DNA of 64,000 nt. Origin: Planctopirus ephydatiae (lineage in GTDB: Bacteria; Planctomycetota; Planctomycetia; Planctomycetales; Planctomycetaceae). The stretch spans positions 5,118,001 through 5,182,000 of the forward strand of contig NZ_CP036299.1 of NCBI RefSeq assembly GCF_007752345.1, in the 5' to 3' direction. Every line of letters begins with the position of its first letter. Positions within the stretch are counted from its first letter, which is position 1. Positions 8,770 through 18,057 of the stretch are shown here, piece after piece. The notes under the pieces were generated by a model, which saw only the letters and a list, made by a program, of their open reading frames with translations, searched no databases and had not been told where the DNA came from. The position numbers and the translations under genes are program-made.

Positions 8770-9597
8770 TTATCGCAGAAAGCGACTCAGCGTCGACTCT
8801 GCGGCCGATTTTTCGAGGATTTCCAACCATTGGGAAGTTCTTTGGATCCGCATTTTCCATTGCTCGCGCAGGGCCGAATCGTGCTGAGCCAGCCGAAGAT
8901 CCTGAGCAAAGAGTTCTACTTCACTGACAGGCGAAAATTCTTCGGCACGCGGAGTCCCCCGGGCATCATGCACCCAGAAGCGGGGCTTGGCTGCTAAAGA
9001 AGGGTCAAGAAAACCATCGACCACTAATGAACCCACAGGGCCTACTGCTTCACACCACGCACGTGGCGGCAAGCCTGTGGCCACTTCCAGCGTGATAATT
9101 TGCTGAAGCGTTGAGATCGTCCAGACAATCAATTGTTGGTTCGATGCAAGGACTTCGGGCGCCACGGCAGTCTGGATGTTTACGGCAGCGACTTTCTCCA
9201 ATGGCCCCCAAAAGTGAGCCAGCGTCGTAGCCCCTTGCCACTTCAACCGATCCAGATGACCAGGTGCTGTTTCAGGGCCTGAAAGAGCCACACTCATCCT
9301 TCGCAACAGCCCCAGTGGTGATGACAGTTCTACAGAAGTCTGATGATTCTCGGAGGGAGTGATCCAGCTGGCTAACAGCTTTGCCAATGGATGAGAAAGC
9401 CAGGGTGTGGCATCAACCACGATCTGATGAGCAGTCGAATGCTCAACAAATCGGGCGGCATCCTTTCTGCCATCCAGTAAATGAATTTGTCCTGCCTTCA
9501 ACCGCGCTTCATCCCAGAGATCCTCTGGTTCCCACCAGGTAATCTCCAGGGGATCAAGCAGTTGGCTCAAGTCAGACTGGAGTTGGCGACAGGTCAT
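8770..9597 (-). CDS. Hypothetical protein
   Basis: I do not recognise this 275-residue soluble protein. It has no signal peptide or membrane helix. It is acidic N-terminally (EITWWEPEDLWDEARL) and has alternating hydrophobic segments (HQIVVDATPW, QLIVWTISTLQQIITLEV, GSLVVDGFLD). The pattern faintly resembles the C-terminal half of a Gfo/Idh-type oxidoreductase, but no Rossmann glycine motif is present, so I make no assignment. ATG at 9597 has GGAGAG at good spacing. A longer frame would need a TTG at 9654. It lies upstream of the DUF3050 gene on the same strand. Confidence 0.65.
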   Translation of the reverse strand: MTCRQLQSDLSQLLDPLEITWWEPEDLWDEARLKAGQIHLLDGRKDAARFVEHSTAHQIVVDATPWLSHPLAKLLASWITPSENHQTSVELSSPLGLLRRMSVALSGPETAPGHLDRLKWQGATTLAHFWGPLEKVAAVNIQTAVAPEVLASNQQLIVWTISTLQQIITLEVATGLPPRAWCEAVGPVGSLVVDGFLDPSLAAKPRFWVHDARGTPRAEEFSPVSEVELFAQDLRLAQHDSALREQWKMRIQRTSQWLEILEKSAAESTLSRFLR

Positions 9598-9674
9598 CTC
9601 TGGCTCTCCGCTCAAGTGGCTGAAACGATGATCTGCATGATTCTCGAACGACAAGTACTCTCACACAAAACAAA

Positions 9675-9712
9675 AACTCCCTGGAGGACTATAGGAGCCT
9701 TTCCAGAGAGTT
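9675..9712 (-). terminator. Terminator of the clpP operon
   Basis: Read on the minus strand, AACTCTCTGGA pairs with TCCAGGGAGTT with one mismatch, and TTTTGTTTTGTG follows directly. It lies about 30 bases beyond the clpP stop codon. Confidence 0.75.
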
Positions 9713-9743
9713 CATGAAATTTATAAAAAATGCAATGAGTCGA

Positions 9744-10352
9744 TTAGCCTTGAACGGCAGGCGATGCGGGCATCTTCTCAAGGATTTTATCGATCAGGCC
9801 ATAGGACTTCGCTTCGTCCGGCATCATGAAGTTATCGCGATCGGTGTCTCTTTCGATCTGGTCATAGGTTTGCCCGGTATGCTTGAGCAGAATCTCATTC
9901 ATCCGGCGCTTCACGCGGAGAACTTCCTTCGCGTGAATCTCCAGTTCGGTCGCAGTCCCCTGCATCCCAGCCAGAGGCTGGTGAATCATGATGCGGCTGT
10001 TGGGTAGAGCATGACGCTTACCTGCAGCACCGGCAGTCAGCAGCAGAGCACCCATACTGGCACACTGGCCAAGGCAATAAGTAGCAACATCACAGGAGAG
10101 ATACTGCATCGTATCGTAGATGGCCATCCCTGCAGTGATCGACCCACCAGGCGAATTAATATAGAGATGAATATCCGCTTTACTATCTTCAAATTGAAGA
10201 AAGAGCAATTGAGCGACGATCGTATTCGCCACAGTATCGTCAATACCACTGCCGAGAATGATGATGCGGTCGCGGAGCAGACGGCTATAGATATCCATCG
10301 CCCGTTCGTCGCGACCGTTCTTCTCGATGACGTAAGGAACCAGATTAGTCAT
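9744..10352 (-). CDS. clpP: ATP-dependent Clp protease proteolytic subunit (canonical copy)
   Basis: This 202-residue serine peptidase assembles into the double-ring ClpP chamber and degrades proteins fed by ClpX or ClpA/C. The catalytic triad is Ser99 (GQCASMGA), His124 (IMIHQPL) and Asp173 (DRDNFM), all at the usual spacing. The NSPGGS strand and the MVPYVIE-like N-terminus match the family. ATG at 10352 (MTNLVPYV) is chosen over an upstream in-frame codon because it fits the family. It lies about 100 bases downstream of a second clpP gene on the same strand, and the terminator at 9675-9712 ends the unit. Confidence 0.96.
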   Translation of the reverse strand: MTNLVPYVIEKNGRDERAMDIYSRLLRDRIIILGSGIDDTVANTIVAQLLFLQFEDSKADIHLYINSPGGSITAGMAIYDTMQYLSCDVATYCLGQCASMGALLLTAGAAGKRHALPNSRIMIHQPLAGMQGTATELEIHAKEVLRVKRRMNEILLKHTGQTYDQIERDTDRDNFMMPDEAKSYGLIDKILEKMPASPAVQG

Positions 10353-10454
10353 GCTGAATTCTCGCACGAGAAAGGGACGGTGATGAAAAATACGATCTGA
10401 GAGAGTTCTGTTGGTGCCGGGTCACCGATGGACGTCGGACACTACAAGTATTCG

Positions 10455-11105
10455 CTACGAAACAGTTGTGCCGGGAGCAGATTCACCTTCAACAGGCTTA
10501 TTAGCTGGGATCGGGATACCGACTGGTGGCTTCTTCGGGTTCGAGAGGACTTCATCGACGATGCCGTAATCTTTAGCCTGATAGGCATTCATGTAGTAAT
10601 CGCGTTCGGTATCCCGGGCGATAATTTCGATGGGCTGATTGCAGTGATGGGCGAGAATCTCATTGAGCACGCGGCGTGTATCGAGAATATCGCGTGCCTG
10701 AATTTCGATATCAGAAACCTGTCCGCCAACTTCACCGTAAGGCTGGTGAATCATCACTTTGCCGTGAGGGAGGCAATATCTTTTGCCTTTGGTTCCACCG
10801 GCCAGCACAATCGCCCCGCCACTGGCCGCCAGGCCAACGCAATAGGTGGCGATATCGCACTGCAGGAACTGCATCGTGTCGTAAATCGCCATAGTCGCTG
10901 TGACGGAGCCACCAGGGGAATTGACGTAGAAGTGGATATCCTGATGGCGATTTTCTGCCTGGAGGAACAGGAGTTTCATCACAATCAGATTGGCACTCGC
11001 GTCATGAATCGGGCCATCGAGAAAGATGATCCGATTTTCCAGCAGCAGGTCACCCAGACCCATTTGACGCTGCCGGGAATACCCCCCGGATGCACTTGCT
11101 GCCAT
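10455..11105 (-). CDS. ClpP paralogue
   Basis: This second ClpP-type peptidase (216 residues from ATG 11105) keeps the triad Ser95 (GLAASGGA), His120 (VMIHQPYG) and Asp169 (TERDYYM). Gly replaces the usual Met after the active Ser. The N-terminal [21 protein letters not shown] differs from the MVPYVIE type, and the tail is longer and proline-rich. Such paralogues often form mixed rings with canonical ClpP. The frame is open to a GTG at 11195. I prefer ATG 11105 because GGTGAG precedes it, but this is uncertain. The tandem arrangement suggests one transcript with clpP. Confidence 0.9.
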   Translation of the reverse strand: MAASASGGYSRQRQMGLGDLLLENRIIFLDGPIHDASANLIVMKLLFLQAENRHQDIHFYVNSPGGSVTATMAIYDTMQFLQCDIATYCVGLAASGGAIVLAGGTKGKRYCLPHGKVMIHQPYGEVGGQVSDIEIQARDILDTRRVLNEILAHHCNQPIEIIARDTERDYYMNAYQAKDYGIVDEVLSNPKKPPVGIPIPANKPVEGESAPGTTVS

Positions 11106-11507
11106 CCACTCACCCAGACCGGAATCAGGTCGTCCCACGAGAGGCACTCCTTCTGAATGTTGCTGGTTGTCGTGGCCAATACCATCGACTGTCACGAGTT
11201 TAAATCATCAAGGGTTCGAGTTTTCAGATTGTCTTTATCAGCATGTCTTCATCGCATTGCAGGTCGAGAATTTTTACTGAGTTACTCGACTCATCAGACC
11301 GGGCGATTCGAAAAACTCACTCCCGATTTTCGCGATCGCATGGGCTTTCCGTCTGATCATGACCGCAATCCGCCGTTCCCAATTCACTCACGGAACTTCG
11401 AGAACATTGATCAGTCGGAAAACTCTAACCAATTGTCTCTGATGCCAGCTTGTGAATCGAAAAGTGCCACTTCTTCCGAAGTGGCACTTTTCCAGATCGG
11501 CGAAGGA
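11106..11507. other. Spacer between clpP paralogue and tig
   Basis: No gene is seen here. The stretch holds the tig terminator at 11460-11491 and, between that and the clpP paralogue, presumably the promoter of the clpP pair. No clear promoter boxes were identified. Confidence 0.4.
11460..11491 (-). terminator. Terminator after tig
   Basis: A perfect 14-bp stem, AAAAGTGCCACTTC pairing with GAAGTGGCACTTTT, closes a four-base loop 17 bases beyond the tig stop. On the minus strand it ends in a TTTT run. This separates tig transcription from the clpP pair. Confidence 0.85.
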
Positions 11508-12959
11508 TTATTCCTCGCTGTCCTCTTCCTGACTATCCTCAATTGTTCCAGCAACTGATGTCCCGGCAACTGAGTAAGGCAAGGCGAAGGAGGTTTCCGT
11601 CTCAGAGATCTCCATCGGGATATCTTCAAAAGTGGCATGAGCCAGGATGTGATCCACAGCCTTGCGTTCGCGAATCTGAGCTTCGAGATTCTCAATCATG
11701 CCGTTCTTCTGCAGGCGGGCACGCAGCTTACGCGGTGTTTCCATCTGCTGGTAAGCCATGAGGCCAATCTCGGCATCAATTTCGTAAGGCTCGACTTCAA
11801 TCGATTCCTTCGTGGCCACACGGTCGAGAACAAAATGTTCCTTGAGTGCCTGACGAGTGGTCGTCAACGACTTCTGACGGAGTTCGTTTTCACGAGCACG
11901 AATTTCATCGAAGGAAAAACCAGCCTGCTGCATTTCGAGCATTTCGCGACGCAGGGCGTTCTCCACCTGACGGCGAACCAGCGATTCGGGCAGTTCCCAG
12001 TCAGCAGAGGCCGTCATCTGTTCGAGAACCTGACGACGTGTCTCCTGGCGCTGACGATATGTCACCTGGCGTTCAAGGGTCTTACGCACTTCATTGCGAA
12101 CTTCTTCAGCCGACTCCAGTGCGAATTCCTCAGCAATTTCGTCGACTGACTTCAGATCGAACTCAACGACATTCACCACAGTGACGTTGACCTGAATGGT
12201 TTCGCCGCGCAGTTCCACGTTTTCGGCTTCGGGTGTGACCACGAGGCTGGTCGTGAGGATATCGCCAGCTTTTGCTCCGATCAGCAGCTGGTCAAAACCG
12301 GTAATCTCGCCATCACGCAATTTCAGTGAGGGCCGAACGACCACGCGCTGATTGGAAACTGTCGAGAGTTTGTTATCAGCATGTCGGAATTCAAGAGTCA
12401 CGCGAGCGTAATCGCCGGCAGCGACAGGTCGATCAACGACACGTTCCGTGGCCCGTTCGATCTGGTAATCGCGAATTCGCTTCTCGATTTCGCTTTCTGT
12501 CACAGTATGCACAGGTCGCTTGATCGACAGGCCCGAGTAAGCCGGAATTTCAAACTCGGGGCGAACTTCGACATCGAATTCATATTCAAAATCGCCAGTG
12601 TCAGGGATCTGCAGGCTGGCCACATCGAACTGTGGTTCGTCAATCGGTTCAATCGACTTATCTTCGCCCAGCTGCTCGAGGCTCTCGATGAGGAGCTTTT
12701 CGCGAATTCGATCGGAAATCTCTTTATTGAAGCGGCGTTCAATCAATCCTGCGGGAACTTTGCCGACGCGAAAACCAGGGACAGCAGCAGAAGTTCCAAA
12801 CTCTTTCACACACTGCTTGCGGGCTTCCTGAATTTCTGCTTCCGCGATTTTCACGCGAACATGACGCCGACAGGGCCCGACCGTCTGAACATCGACTTCG
12901 AGTGCCAGCTTCCGCTTGTTGTCCGCATCAGCCACTGCCGCAACAGTTTCAGTCGACAT
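11508..12959 (-). CDS. tig: Trigger factor chaperone
   Basis: This 483-residue ribosome-associated chaperone binds nascent chains at the exit tunnel. The ribosome-docking signature GFRVGKVPAGLI is clear in the N-terminal domain. A peptidyl-prolyl isomerase-like domain follows (ARVTLEFRHADNKL to GFDQLLIGAKAGD), then a long helical C-terminal chaperone domain (RQVLEQMTASADWELPESL) and an acidic tail. The start at 12959 (MSTETVAA) is preferred over an upstream in-frame start in the promoter region. Tig next to clpP is a widely conserved order, although here a terminator lies between them. Confidence 0.95.
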   Translation of the reverse strand: MSTETVAAVADADNKRKLALEVDVQTVGPCRRHVRVKIAEAEIQEARKQCVKEFGTSAAVPGFRVGKVPAGLIERRFNKEISDRIREKLLIESLEQLGEDKSIEPIDEPQFDVASLQIPDTGDFEYEFDVEVRPEFEIPAYSGLSIKRPVHTVTESEIEKRIRDYQIERATERVVDRPVAAGDYARVTLEFRHADNKLSTVSNQRVVVRPSLKLRDGEITGFDQLLIGAKAGDILTTSLVVTPEAENVELRGETIQVNVTVVNVVEFDLKSVDEIAEEFALESAEEVRNEVRKTLERQVTYRQRQETRRQVLEQMTASADWELPESLVRRQVENALRREMLEMQQAGFSFDEIRARENELRQKSLTTTRQALKEHFVLDRVATKESIEVEPYEIDAEIGLMAYQQMETPRKLRARLQKNGMIENLEAQIRERKAVDHILAHATFEDIPMEISETETSFALPYSVAGTSVAGTIEDSQEEDSEE

Positions 12960-13248
12960 AAATGCCACTTTCAAATCAAGAATTTCATTCGGCAGCAGTC
13001 GTCGACTTCTGCCAACATTCCCAGTAATTATTGACTGTACAAAGTCTTTGACGAGCATCCATGCAGACAGCACTCAATCAGCCGGAAAAATTCCGTCTGA
13101 AAACGATAAAGGCGACCCGGAACTTGCTTTCCGCAGCTGACATCACGCCAACATGCGGTCAACTTCGTGCCAAGCCGCCTTCCTGCATCCGTCACGCAAC
13201 TTACTATGGAAGAATTGCGGTACAACAATCCATTCCATAAATCTCAAA
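12960..13248. promoter_or_regulatory. Region between tRNA-Gly and tig
   Basis: This stretch lies upstream of tig and downstream of tRNA-Gly, both on the minus strand. It must hold the tig promoter unless tig reads through from the tRNA. No gene or unambiguous promoter boxes are seen. Confidence 0.35.
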
Positions 13249-13320
<72 letters not shown>

Positions 13321-13842
13321 ATTCATTAGACTTGATAGAGGCTCACGCCTCTCAAAGTCCACCACGCATGATACGCACAGGATTTCATCCGTCAAGGCAA
13401 CGGGCCAGAGAGACTTCACCACCTCGCCAGAATCCACCGAATTGGCTCCCAGGCTCTGAAAGCTCGATCCTCTCGGAATGAACGATGCGTGGCGGATCGA
13501 CAACATGGTGTCATTCGTAAACATTCGCCGCAAGTCAATACAAAATAACATGTTGTGGAACAACGCTCAGATGCAGGCGAGTTCCTGTTTCCCTTTGGCA
13601 TCCTCCGTTGACAGAATCATGCACAGCATGCCCAACAACTTTGGCACTATCTTAAAACGTCCTAATACTTTACCCAGAAAGAACTTAAGACGCACAGTTC
13701 GGGCCTGCCAGAGAGGTTTGTTCCTGACGCCGACAGGAATTGGCATTCAAGCTGCTTTACAGATCATTCACTCTGCGAAACAAAACGTCTCATCGCGAGT
13801 CACACACAATTAGCGACGATTGTCGCCAGAAAGGTCACTCTC
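13321..13842. other. Spacer upstream of the Flp-like pilin gene
   Basis: No supported gene lies in this 520-base stretch. The frame at 13478-13813 has no family resemblance and no good ribosome binding site. A small hairpin (GAGGC-TCAC-GCCTC near 13339) sits upstream of the tRNA. The divergent promoters of the tRNA and the pilin-like gene should be here. Confidence 0.4.
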
Positions 13843-14151
13843 ATGTCTCTGCTCATCAACGCTCTTTATCGTGACGAAGCCGGTTTCATTGTCTCTGCCG
13901 AACTCGTGCTGGTTTCCACCATTGCAGTGCTCGCCATGATTGTCGGGCTCTCTGAGGTGGCCTTGAACGTCAATAACGAACTGGAAGATGTCGGCAGTGC
14001 TTACGGCAAAATGTCTCAAGCTTATCAATACTATGGTCTCGAAGGTCACAATGCCTGCTTCAGCGGCAGCAGCTGGTACGAAGTGATCGACTTCTGTGAC
14101 GAAGACAACAACATTGTTCCCAACAACGACTTCCTCGGCGAACGCATCTAA
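13843..14151 (+). CDS. Flp-like small pilin
   Basis: This 102-residue protein has a short charged leader (NALYRDEAG), then a single hydrophobic helix with an embedded Glu (FIVSAELVLVSTIAVLAMIV), and a polar acidic C-terminus with two Cys residues. This matches Flp/Tad-type pilins, which are processed by TadV-like peptidases; Gly14-Phe15 would be the likely cut site. No tad assembly genes are nearby, so it may use a machine encoded elsewhere. GAAAGG lies upstream of the ATG, and a strong terminator follows, so it is transcribed alone. Confidence 0.7.
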   Translation: MSLLINALYRDEAGFIVSAELVLVSTIAVLAMIVGLSEVALNVNNELEDVGSAYGKMSQAYQYYGLEGHNACFSGSSWYEVIDFCDEDNNIVPNNDFLGERI

Positions 14152-14201
14152 ACGAAAGTTCTGGCAATCGTTGTGATCGGTCGATTCGTGATGTCAAACA
14201 A

Positions 14202-14253
14202 CAGGCCGGAGAGTATCTTGTTCACAAGGGACTCTCCGGCCTGCCGCGTTTTT
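14202..14253 (+). terminator. Terminator after the Flp-like gene
   Basis: CAGGCCGGAGAGT at 14202-14214 pairs perfectly with ACTCTCCGGCCTG at 14231-14243, and TTTTT follows at 14249-14253. It lies about 50 bases after the pilin stop. Confidence 0.88.
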
Positions 14254-14356
14254 GGTCATTCGTTTCTGCATCAGATCTCACCCGAAGAAGACAGGGGGCG
14301 AGGCGGTCGAGAGTGATTCTGAGATCAACTCACGATGGTTTTTTGTGGAGTAACGA

Positions 14357-15028
14357 GTGCCTTCCTCCAGGTTCCGCATGACTCGCACCCATCTGGTGCT
14401 GCTGATCGTTTTCGTGAGCTTGAGTCTCGTGTGGCAGTTCGTCGTTGAGCGACAACCTGCTACATCATCGCCGCCATCAATAACTCAGAATCCAGCAGCC
14501 GCGACCAAGCCCACGCCTGATGAGAATCACACCTTGATGGAGGCTTCGAAGCCGGCAAATGCCGACGACCAACACGGCGCCTCACTGCCCGTTCAGCAAC
14601 CAGAGGCTTTGAGGAACTCTCCGTCTGATGCATCTCCCGTCACACGACCGGATGCAGGGAATTCACCCAGGAATTCGAAGGACGCTTCGCCTGAGAAATC
14701 GCCCACTCCCTCCGCTGAAAAGCGCTGGATTGTTGCTAAGCAGACGATCAAGGATTTGCAGGGGAAGGTGGTTTATCGAGGTGATATTGATCTGACCGAA
14801 ACGATCACCCGGATCGAAGCGGGCGAGAAACTCCGGTTTCGCAATGATGGCTCTGTGTTTCAAAATCGGGAACGCCGGTTGCCAACTCGAGAGGCGGGTT
14901 ATTATCGCGAGTGGGTGCATCCCACAGCGGCACTGGATGGGCCTGGCCCTCAGCGAATCATTACGGGAAAATCGGGTGAGATTTATTACACTGCCGATCA
15001 CTACGGCAGCTTCAAGAAGTTGAAATAG
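14357..15028 (+). CDS. Membrane-anchored or secreted guanyl-specific RNase (RNase Sa/barnase family)
   Basis: The 223-residue protein starts with a hydrophobic segment (LVLLIVFVSLSLVW, residues 13-26), either an uncleaved anchor or a signal peptide. A Pro/Ser/Ala-rich linker runs to about residue 120, followed by a C-terminal microbial ribonuclease domain. That domain resembles RNase Sa: YYREWVHP, GPQRIITGKSG and YYTADHYGSFKKLK. The catalytic triad Glu185, Arg200 and His215 is intact. Such enzymes cut RNA after G. The GTG start has GGAG eight bases upstream. A barstar-family gene follows 73 bases downstream, giving an enzyme-inhibitor pair. The anchor implies that the enzyme acts outside the cytoplasm. 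Confidence 0.85.
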   Translation: MPSSRFRMTRTHLVLLIVFVSLSLVWQFVVERQPATSSPPSITQNPAAATKPTPDENHTLMEASKPANADDQHGASLPVQQPEALRNSPSDASPVTRPDAGNSPRNSKDASPEKSPTPSAEKRWIVAKQTIKDLQGKVVYRGDIDLTETITRIEAGEKLRFRNDGSVFQNRERRLPTREAGYYREWVHPTAALDGPGPQRIITGKSGEIYYTADHYGSFKKLK

Positions 15029-15101
15029 TTCTGCTGCCAACTCGCCTTCCCAAGCCCGAATCACGCGATGGTTCAACCACGTCAACCGGCAGTGAGTACT
15101 C

Positions 15102-15509
15102 ATGTCATCCGCAAATCTTCCCTACGCCCGTTACTTTGAGCCACTCAGCCCGGCACAGCTTGCAGCCGGTGTGTTCGAAGTGACCATTCCTGCAAGAATT
15201 TCCTCGAAGCAGACACTGCTGGAAATTTACAGCCAGCAACTGCGCTGCCCCTGGTTTGGTCACAACTGGGATGCTTTGGCAGATGCCTTGAATGATCTAT
15301 CGTGGCTGCACGATCGACCGGTGGTGATTCGTCACGAAGATTTGCCCTTTGGGCCGGGAAGACGCAGCAGAAACGTCTATCTGGATGTCCTGGCGGAGGC
15401 AGTCTCCCGCTGGCAGGTCGATGATCCCGGGCGATTGCGAGTGTTGTTTCCGGAAGCCGACCTGGCAGGGCTTTATGGTCTCACACCTCGTTCTGATCAG
15501 TCTCAGTGA
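15102..15509 (+). CDS. Barstar-family RNase inhibitor
   Basis: This 135-residue cytoplasmic protein has the barstar core: a first strand and helix (SKQTLLEIYSQQL), then CPWFGHNWDALADALNDL, which matches the barstar helix that blocks the RNase active site through acidic residues, and a C-terminal LRVLFPEADLAGLY. It probably binds and neutralises the RNase encoded just upstream, protecting the producer. There is no signal peptide, as expected for immunity. The convergent receiver-like gene ends 8 bases away. Confidence 0.88.
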   Translation: MSSANLPYARYFEPLSPAQLAAGVFEVTIPARISSKQTLLEIYSQQLRCPWFGHNWDALADALNDLSWLHDRPVVIRHEDLPFGPGRRSRNVYLDVLAEAVSRWQVDDPGRLRVLFPEADLAGLYGLTPRSDQSQ

Positions 15510-15516
15510 CAGACTG

Positions 15517-15939
15517 TCAGTGAGATTTCTGTACGGGCATTGAGAGAGCTCTCGGGCTCGTCTGGCACTGCAAAATGGGATCGATCCATCTTTTCAGGTC
15601 GACACCCCGCACCGGGTTGGTCTCAAGATGTGCCACGCCCAGTTCGCGAAGCACCCATTCGAGTGGAGCCAGACGTTCATCACCAATCAGTATCAGTCGG
15701 GATTCTGGATGACGATGGCGTAACTCTTCGACCAACTCGACGCAACGCTCCGGACGCCTGCGCAGATCGACAACGACGCAGGCCGTTGTTTCATGAGGTG
15801 GGCCTGCTCTCTCTGCTCGAGCAGCAACGTGCCTCTGCCGCTCATTCCCTGCGGCAATCGAGATGTTCTCACCTCCGTACTGCCTCTGCAGTTCCGGAAG
15901 AAACCACTGCGACGGCTCATAAACGAGAATGCGGGCCAT
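15517..15939 (-). CDS. Receiver-like domain protein
   Basis: This 140-residue protein looks like a stand-alone receiver fold: MARILVYEP as first strand, ACVVVDLRRRPERCVELVEELRHRHP as the strand-helix carrying a possible phospho-accepting Asp, and SRLILIGDERLAPLEWVLRELGVAHL. The usual acidic pair after strand 1 and the conserved Lys are not evident, so it may not be phosphorylated. The frame is open further upstream, but ATG at 15939 gives the receiver-like N-terminus. No kinase lies beside it. The assignment is tentative. Confidence 0.55.
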   Translation of the reverse strand: MARILVYEPSQWFLPELQRQYGGENISIAAGNERQRHVAARAERAGPPHETTACVVVDLRRRPERCVELVEELRHRHPESRLILIGDERLAPLEWVLRELGVAHLETNPVRGVDLKRWIDPILQCQTSPRALSMPVQKSH

Positions 15940-16193
15940 GAAAAGCGATTTCCTCAAACAACATCGATCTCTGAATGCCGTTCGACCTTTTATCACGTGG
16001 GAGTGGCTGATGCGTGGATTCAACAGCCAGTAATCGATGAGTATGACGGCTTGTCGTACCAGGAGGCACATTCGTGCAAGATTGCGCTGAATGATAGATC
16101 GAAAACGACTACAAGTTTAGGGTCGAAATCATCGGTCTAAGTCCAATCGAAGAATTCAAAACCAGACCCGATGGCATACCCTGAGAGCTTCGC

Positions 16194-17441
16194 CTACTTG
16201 GTGGCGTTGTTTGCGCCAGCCTTCGCGGTGTCGAGGCCGAGTGGGTAATCGGTTTCGATGACGGCACTGGCGAGCATGGCGTCGAGGATTTTGCGAGGGT
16301 TGGGAAAACGGGTCGGCTCGATTTTCTTGTGGATTTCCTGCTGGACCTCTGCAAAGGGTCGCATGCCGGCCGATTCTCGCTCTTCCACAAACACAACCTG
16401 ATAGGCCCGGCCGATAATCGTCACATCGCTGAGTTCGCCGACTTTGGCTGTGAAGAGAATCTCTTCCAGCTTTTTATCACTCAGGCTCCCCTTTTGGGTC
16501 CAATCCCAGTGGCCACCCTCTTTCGCAGTCACCCCATCGGAGTACTTCCTGGCGACATCCTCAAAGGACTCGCCATTCGCCAGTTCTTCGAGTGCCGACT
16601 TCATCTTCACCCGGGCCTGCTCCTGATCGTTTTTCAGGAACGAGCACTGAATCTGTTTCCACTTCACGCGGGATTCAAGGCGGAACTCTTCGGGATGCGA
16701 TTCATAGTACTCCACCAGATCTTTACGATTGATGGGCTCGGGCTTACCGGCCTTGACTGCCAGATACTCCATCGCAATCCGGTTATTCTGGAAGGATTGC
16801 CGGACATCTTCCAGACAGGTCCCGCGCTTATTGAGTTCGTATTCCAGCTCAGGCTTGGTTTGAACTTTCAGCTGCTCTTTCAGCTTGACCATTTCTTTTT
16901 CAAATGCGGCTTCAAGATACCCGTCCAGCTGCTTCAGTTGATCAGGCTTCATGTCTGCACGCATGCGCTCGACGATTAACTGCCGCTCAACGTGTGCTCT
17001 CAGATTTTGAGCAATAATGTTCTCGCGTAGCAGATTGAATTTGTCGGGCGGGAGTTTTTCGCGGGCCTGAGCCAGAACTTCCCCATACCGCTCGAGGACT
17101 TCGCTGGCAAAAATCGGTGCGCCGTTCACCCTCGCCACCACCTGGGCACCGAAGACCGCATCATCATTCTGGGCCAGAATCGTTTCTTCCCCCGATGTCT
17201 GCACGATATCGCTGGTGGCGGCCTGCTTCAGTTTGAGCGAACCTTCTGCCAGCGCTTTATCGGCGGCATTGGCTCGCTCATCATTCAGTGACACTCTCCG
17301 GGGAGGAGGAACCATCACGGGATTATCGACTTTTTTAGTCAGCGAATTGCAACCACAGGGAATCACACTTAAACAGAGCATGGTTCCCAGAATGAGGCTT
17401 CTGGTGCAGGGCGGGACGATAGGCAGCATTCGGTCTATCAT
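16194..17441 (-). CDS. Parvulin-type peptidyl-prolyl isomerase lipoprotein
   Basis: This protein of about 415 residues has a signal sequence ending in a lipobox-like SVIPCGC and a SurA/PrsA-like helical chaperone region (ASEVLERYGEVLAQAREKL onward). A rotamase domain follows (WKQIQCSFLKNDQEQARVK to AYQVVFVEERESAGMRPF). It would help fold exported proteins at the membrane surface. GGHWDWTQKGSLSD and FEDVARKYSDG are typical parvulin segments. ATG at 17441 or 17429 places the signal peptide at the N-terminus; longer frames add an unrelated leader. It is transcribed away from the MFS gene. Confidence 0.87.
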   Translation of the reverse strand: MIDRMLPIVPPCTRSLILGTMLCLSVIPCGCNSLTKKVDNPVMVPPPRRVSLNDERANAADKALAEGSLKLKQAATSDIVQTSGEETILAQNDDAVFGAQVVARVNGAPIFASEVLERYGEVLAQAREKLPPDKFNLLRENIIAQNLRAHVERQLIVERMRADMKPDQLKQLDGYLEAAFEKEMVKLKEQLKVQTKPELEYELNKRGTCLEDVRQSFQNNRIAMEYLAVKAGKPEPINRKDLVEYYESHPEEFRLESRVKWKQIQCSFLKNDQEQARVKMKSALEELANGESFEDVARKYSDGVTAKEGGHWDWTQKGSLSDKKLEEILFTAKVGELSDVTIIGRAYQVVFVEERESAGMRPFAEVQQEIHKKIEPTRFPNPRKILDAMLASAVIETDYPLGLDTAKAGANNATK

Positions 17442-18057
17442 CGAGGAAGCTGCCTCTGCATAAGAAGGGATGTTGACAGTAGGTATATTGACAGTGCCGA
17501 ATTCGATGAGCCTGCCGGGGGATACAGATCGGCGAACTGTAGATCGATCAAAAAAGTGCTGCAATCCCGAGTTCACGCCCGAATGTCAGGTTTCACCCGC
17601 AATTTCTGCCTGTCGCGATTCCTTTCGCCTTAAGACAGATCAGGTTGTTGACGGAAAACAATAAGTGTTCATGTGATAAGTTCCCGATAGTTTCAGTGGG
17701 GATTCTCGCTGTTTCTCATGAAAGAAAGCCGATTGCCGGTGGAATTTCCCCATAGGGGAACAAGCTTGGCAAAAACTTGCGAATGTTTGGCCAGGAACCG
17801 TTTGCCTTTGGCCCGCATGGCTTTTATGCTCGCCAGCGATAATTCATCAACAAGTTTGGATGAATGAGTGGGTGATTCCTGTGGAGAATCCTCAGGTTTT
17901 CCCGCGACCGAATTGTGTGATCATCCGTGTAAAGGACTATCGGCTATTCTTATTCAGCTCTAAACTTGTTTAGACAACTGTTTGCATCGCCAGTTCTGAC
18001 TGTAGAATCTTAGTCTCGACTTTGCCCCACACTTTGTTGCCTGCCTGGAACCAATGC
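17442..18057. promoter_or_regulatory. Divergent spacer, parvulin gene / MFS gene
   Basis: This is a 616-base non-coding stretch between divergent genes. A small inverted motif, TTTCCCCATAGGGGAA, occurs near 17746 and could be an operator or a hairpin, but nothing further supports this. No gene is seen. Confidence 0.35.

Noticed and set aside
13478-13813. Possible 111-residue gene upstream of the Flp-like gene
   Set aside because: It lacks a good ribosome binding site and any known features, and lies in the region expected to hold promoters.
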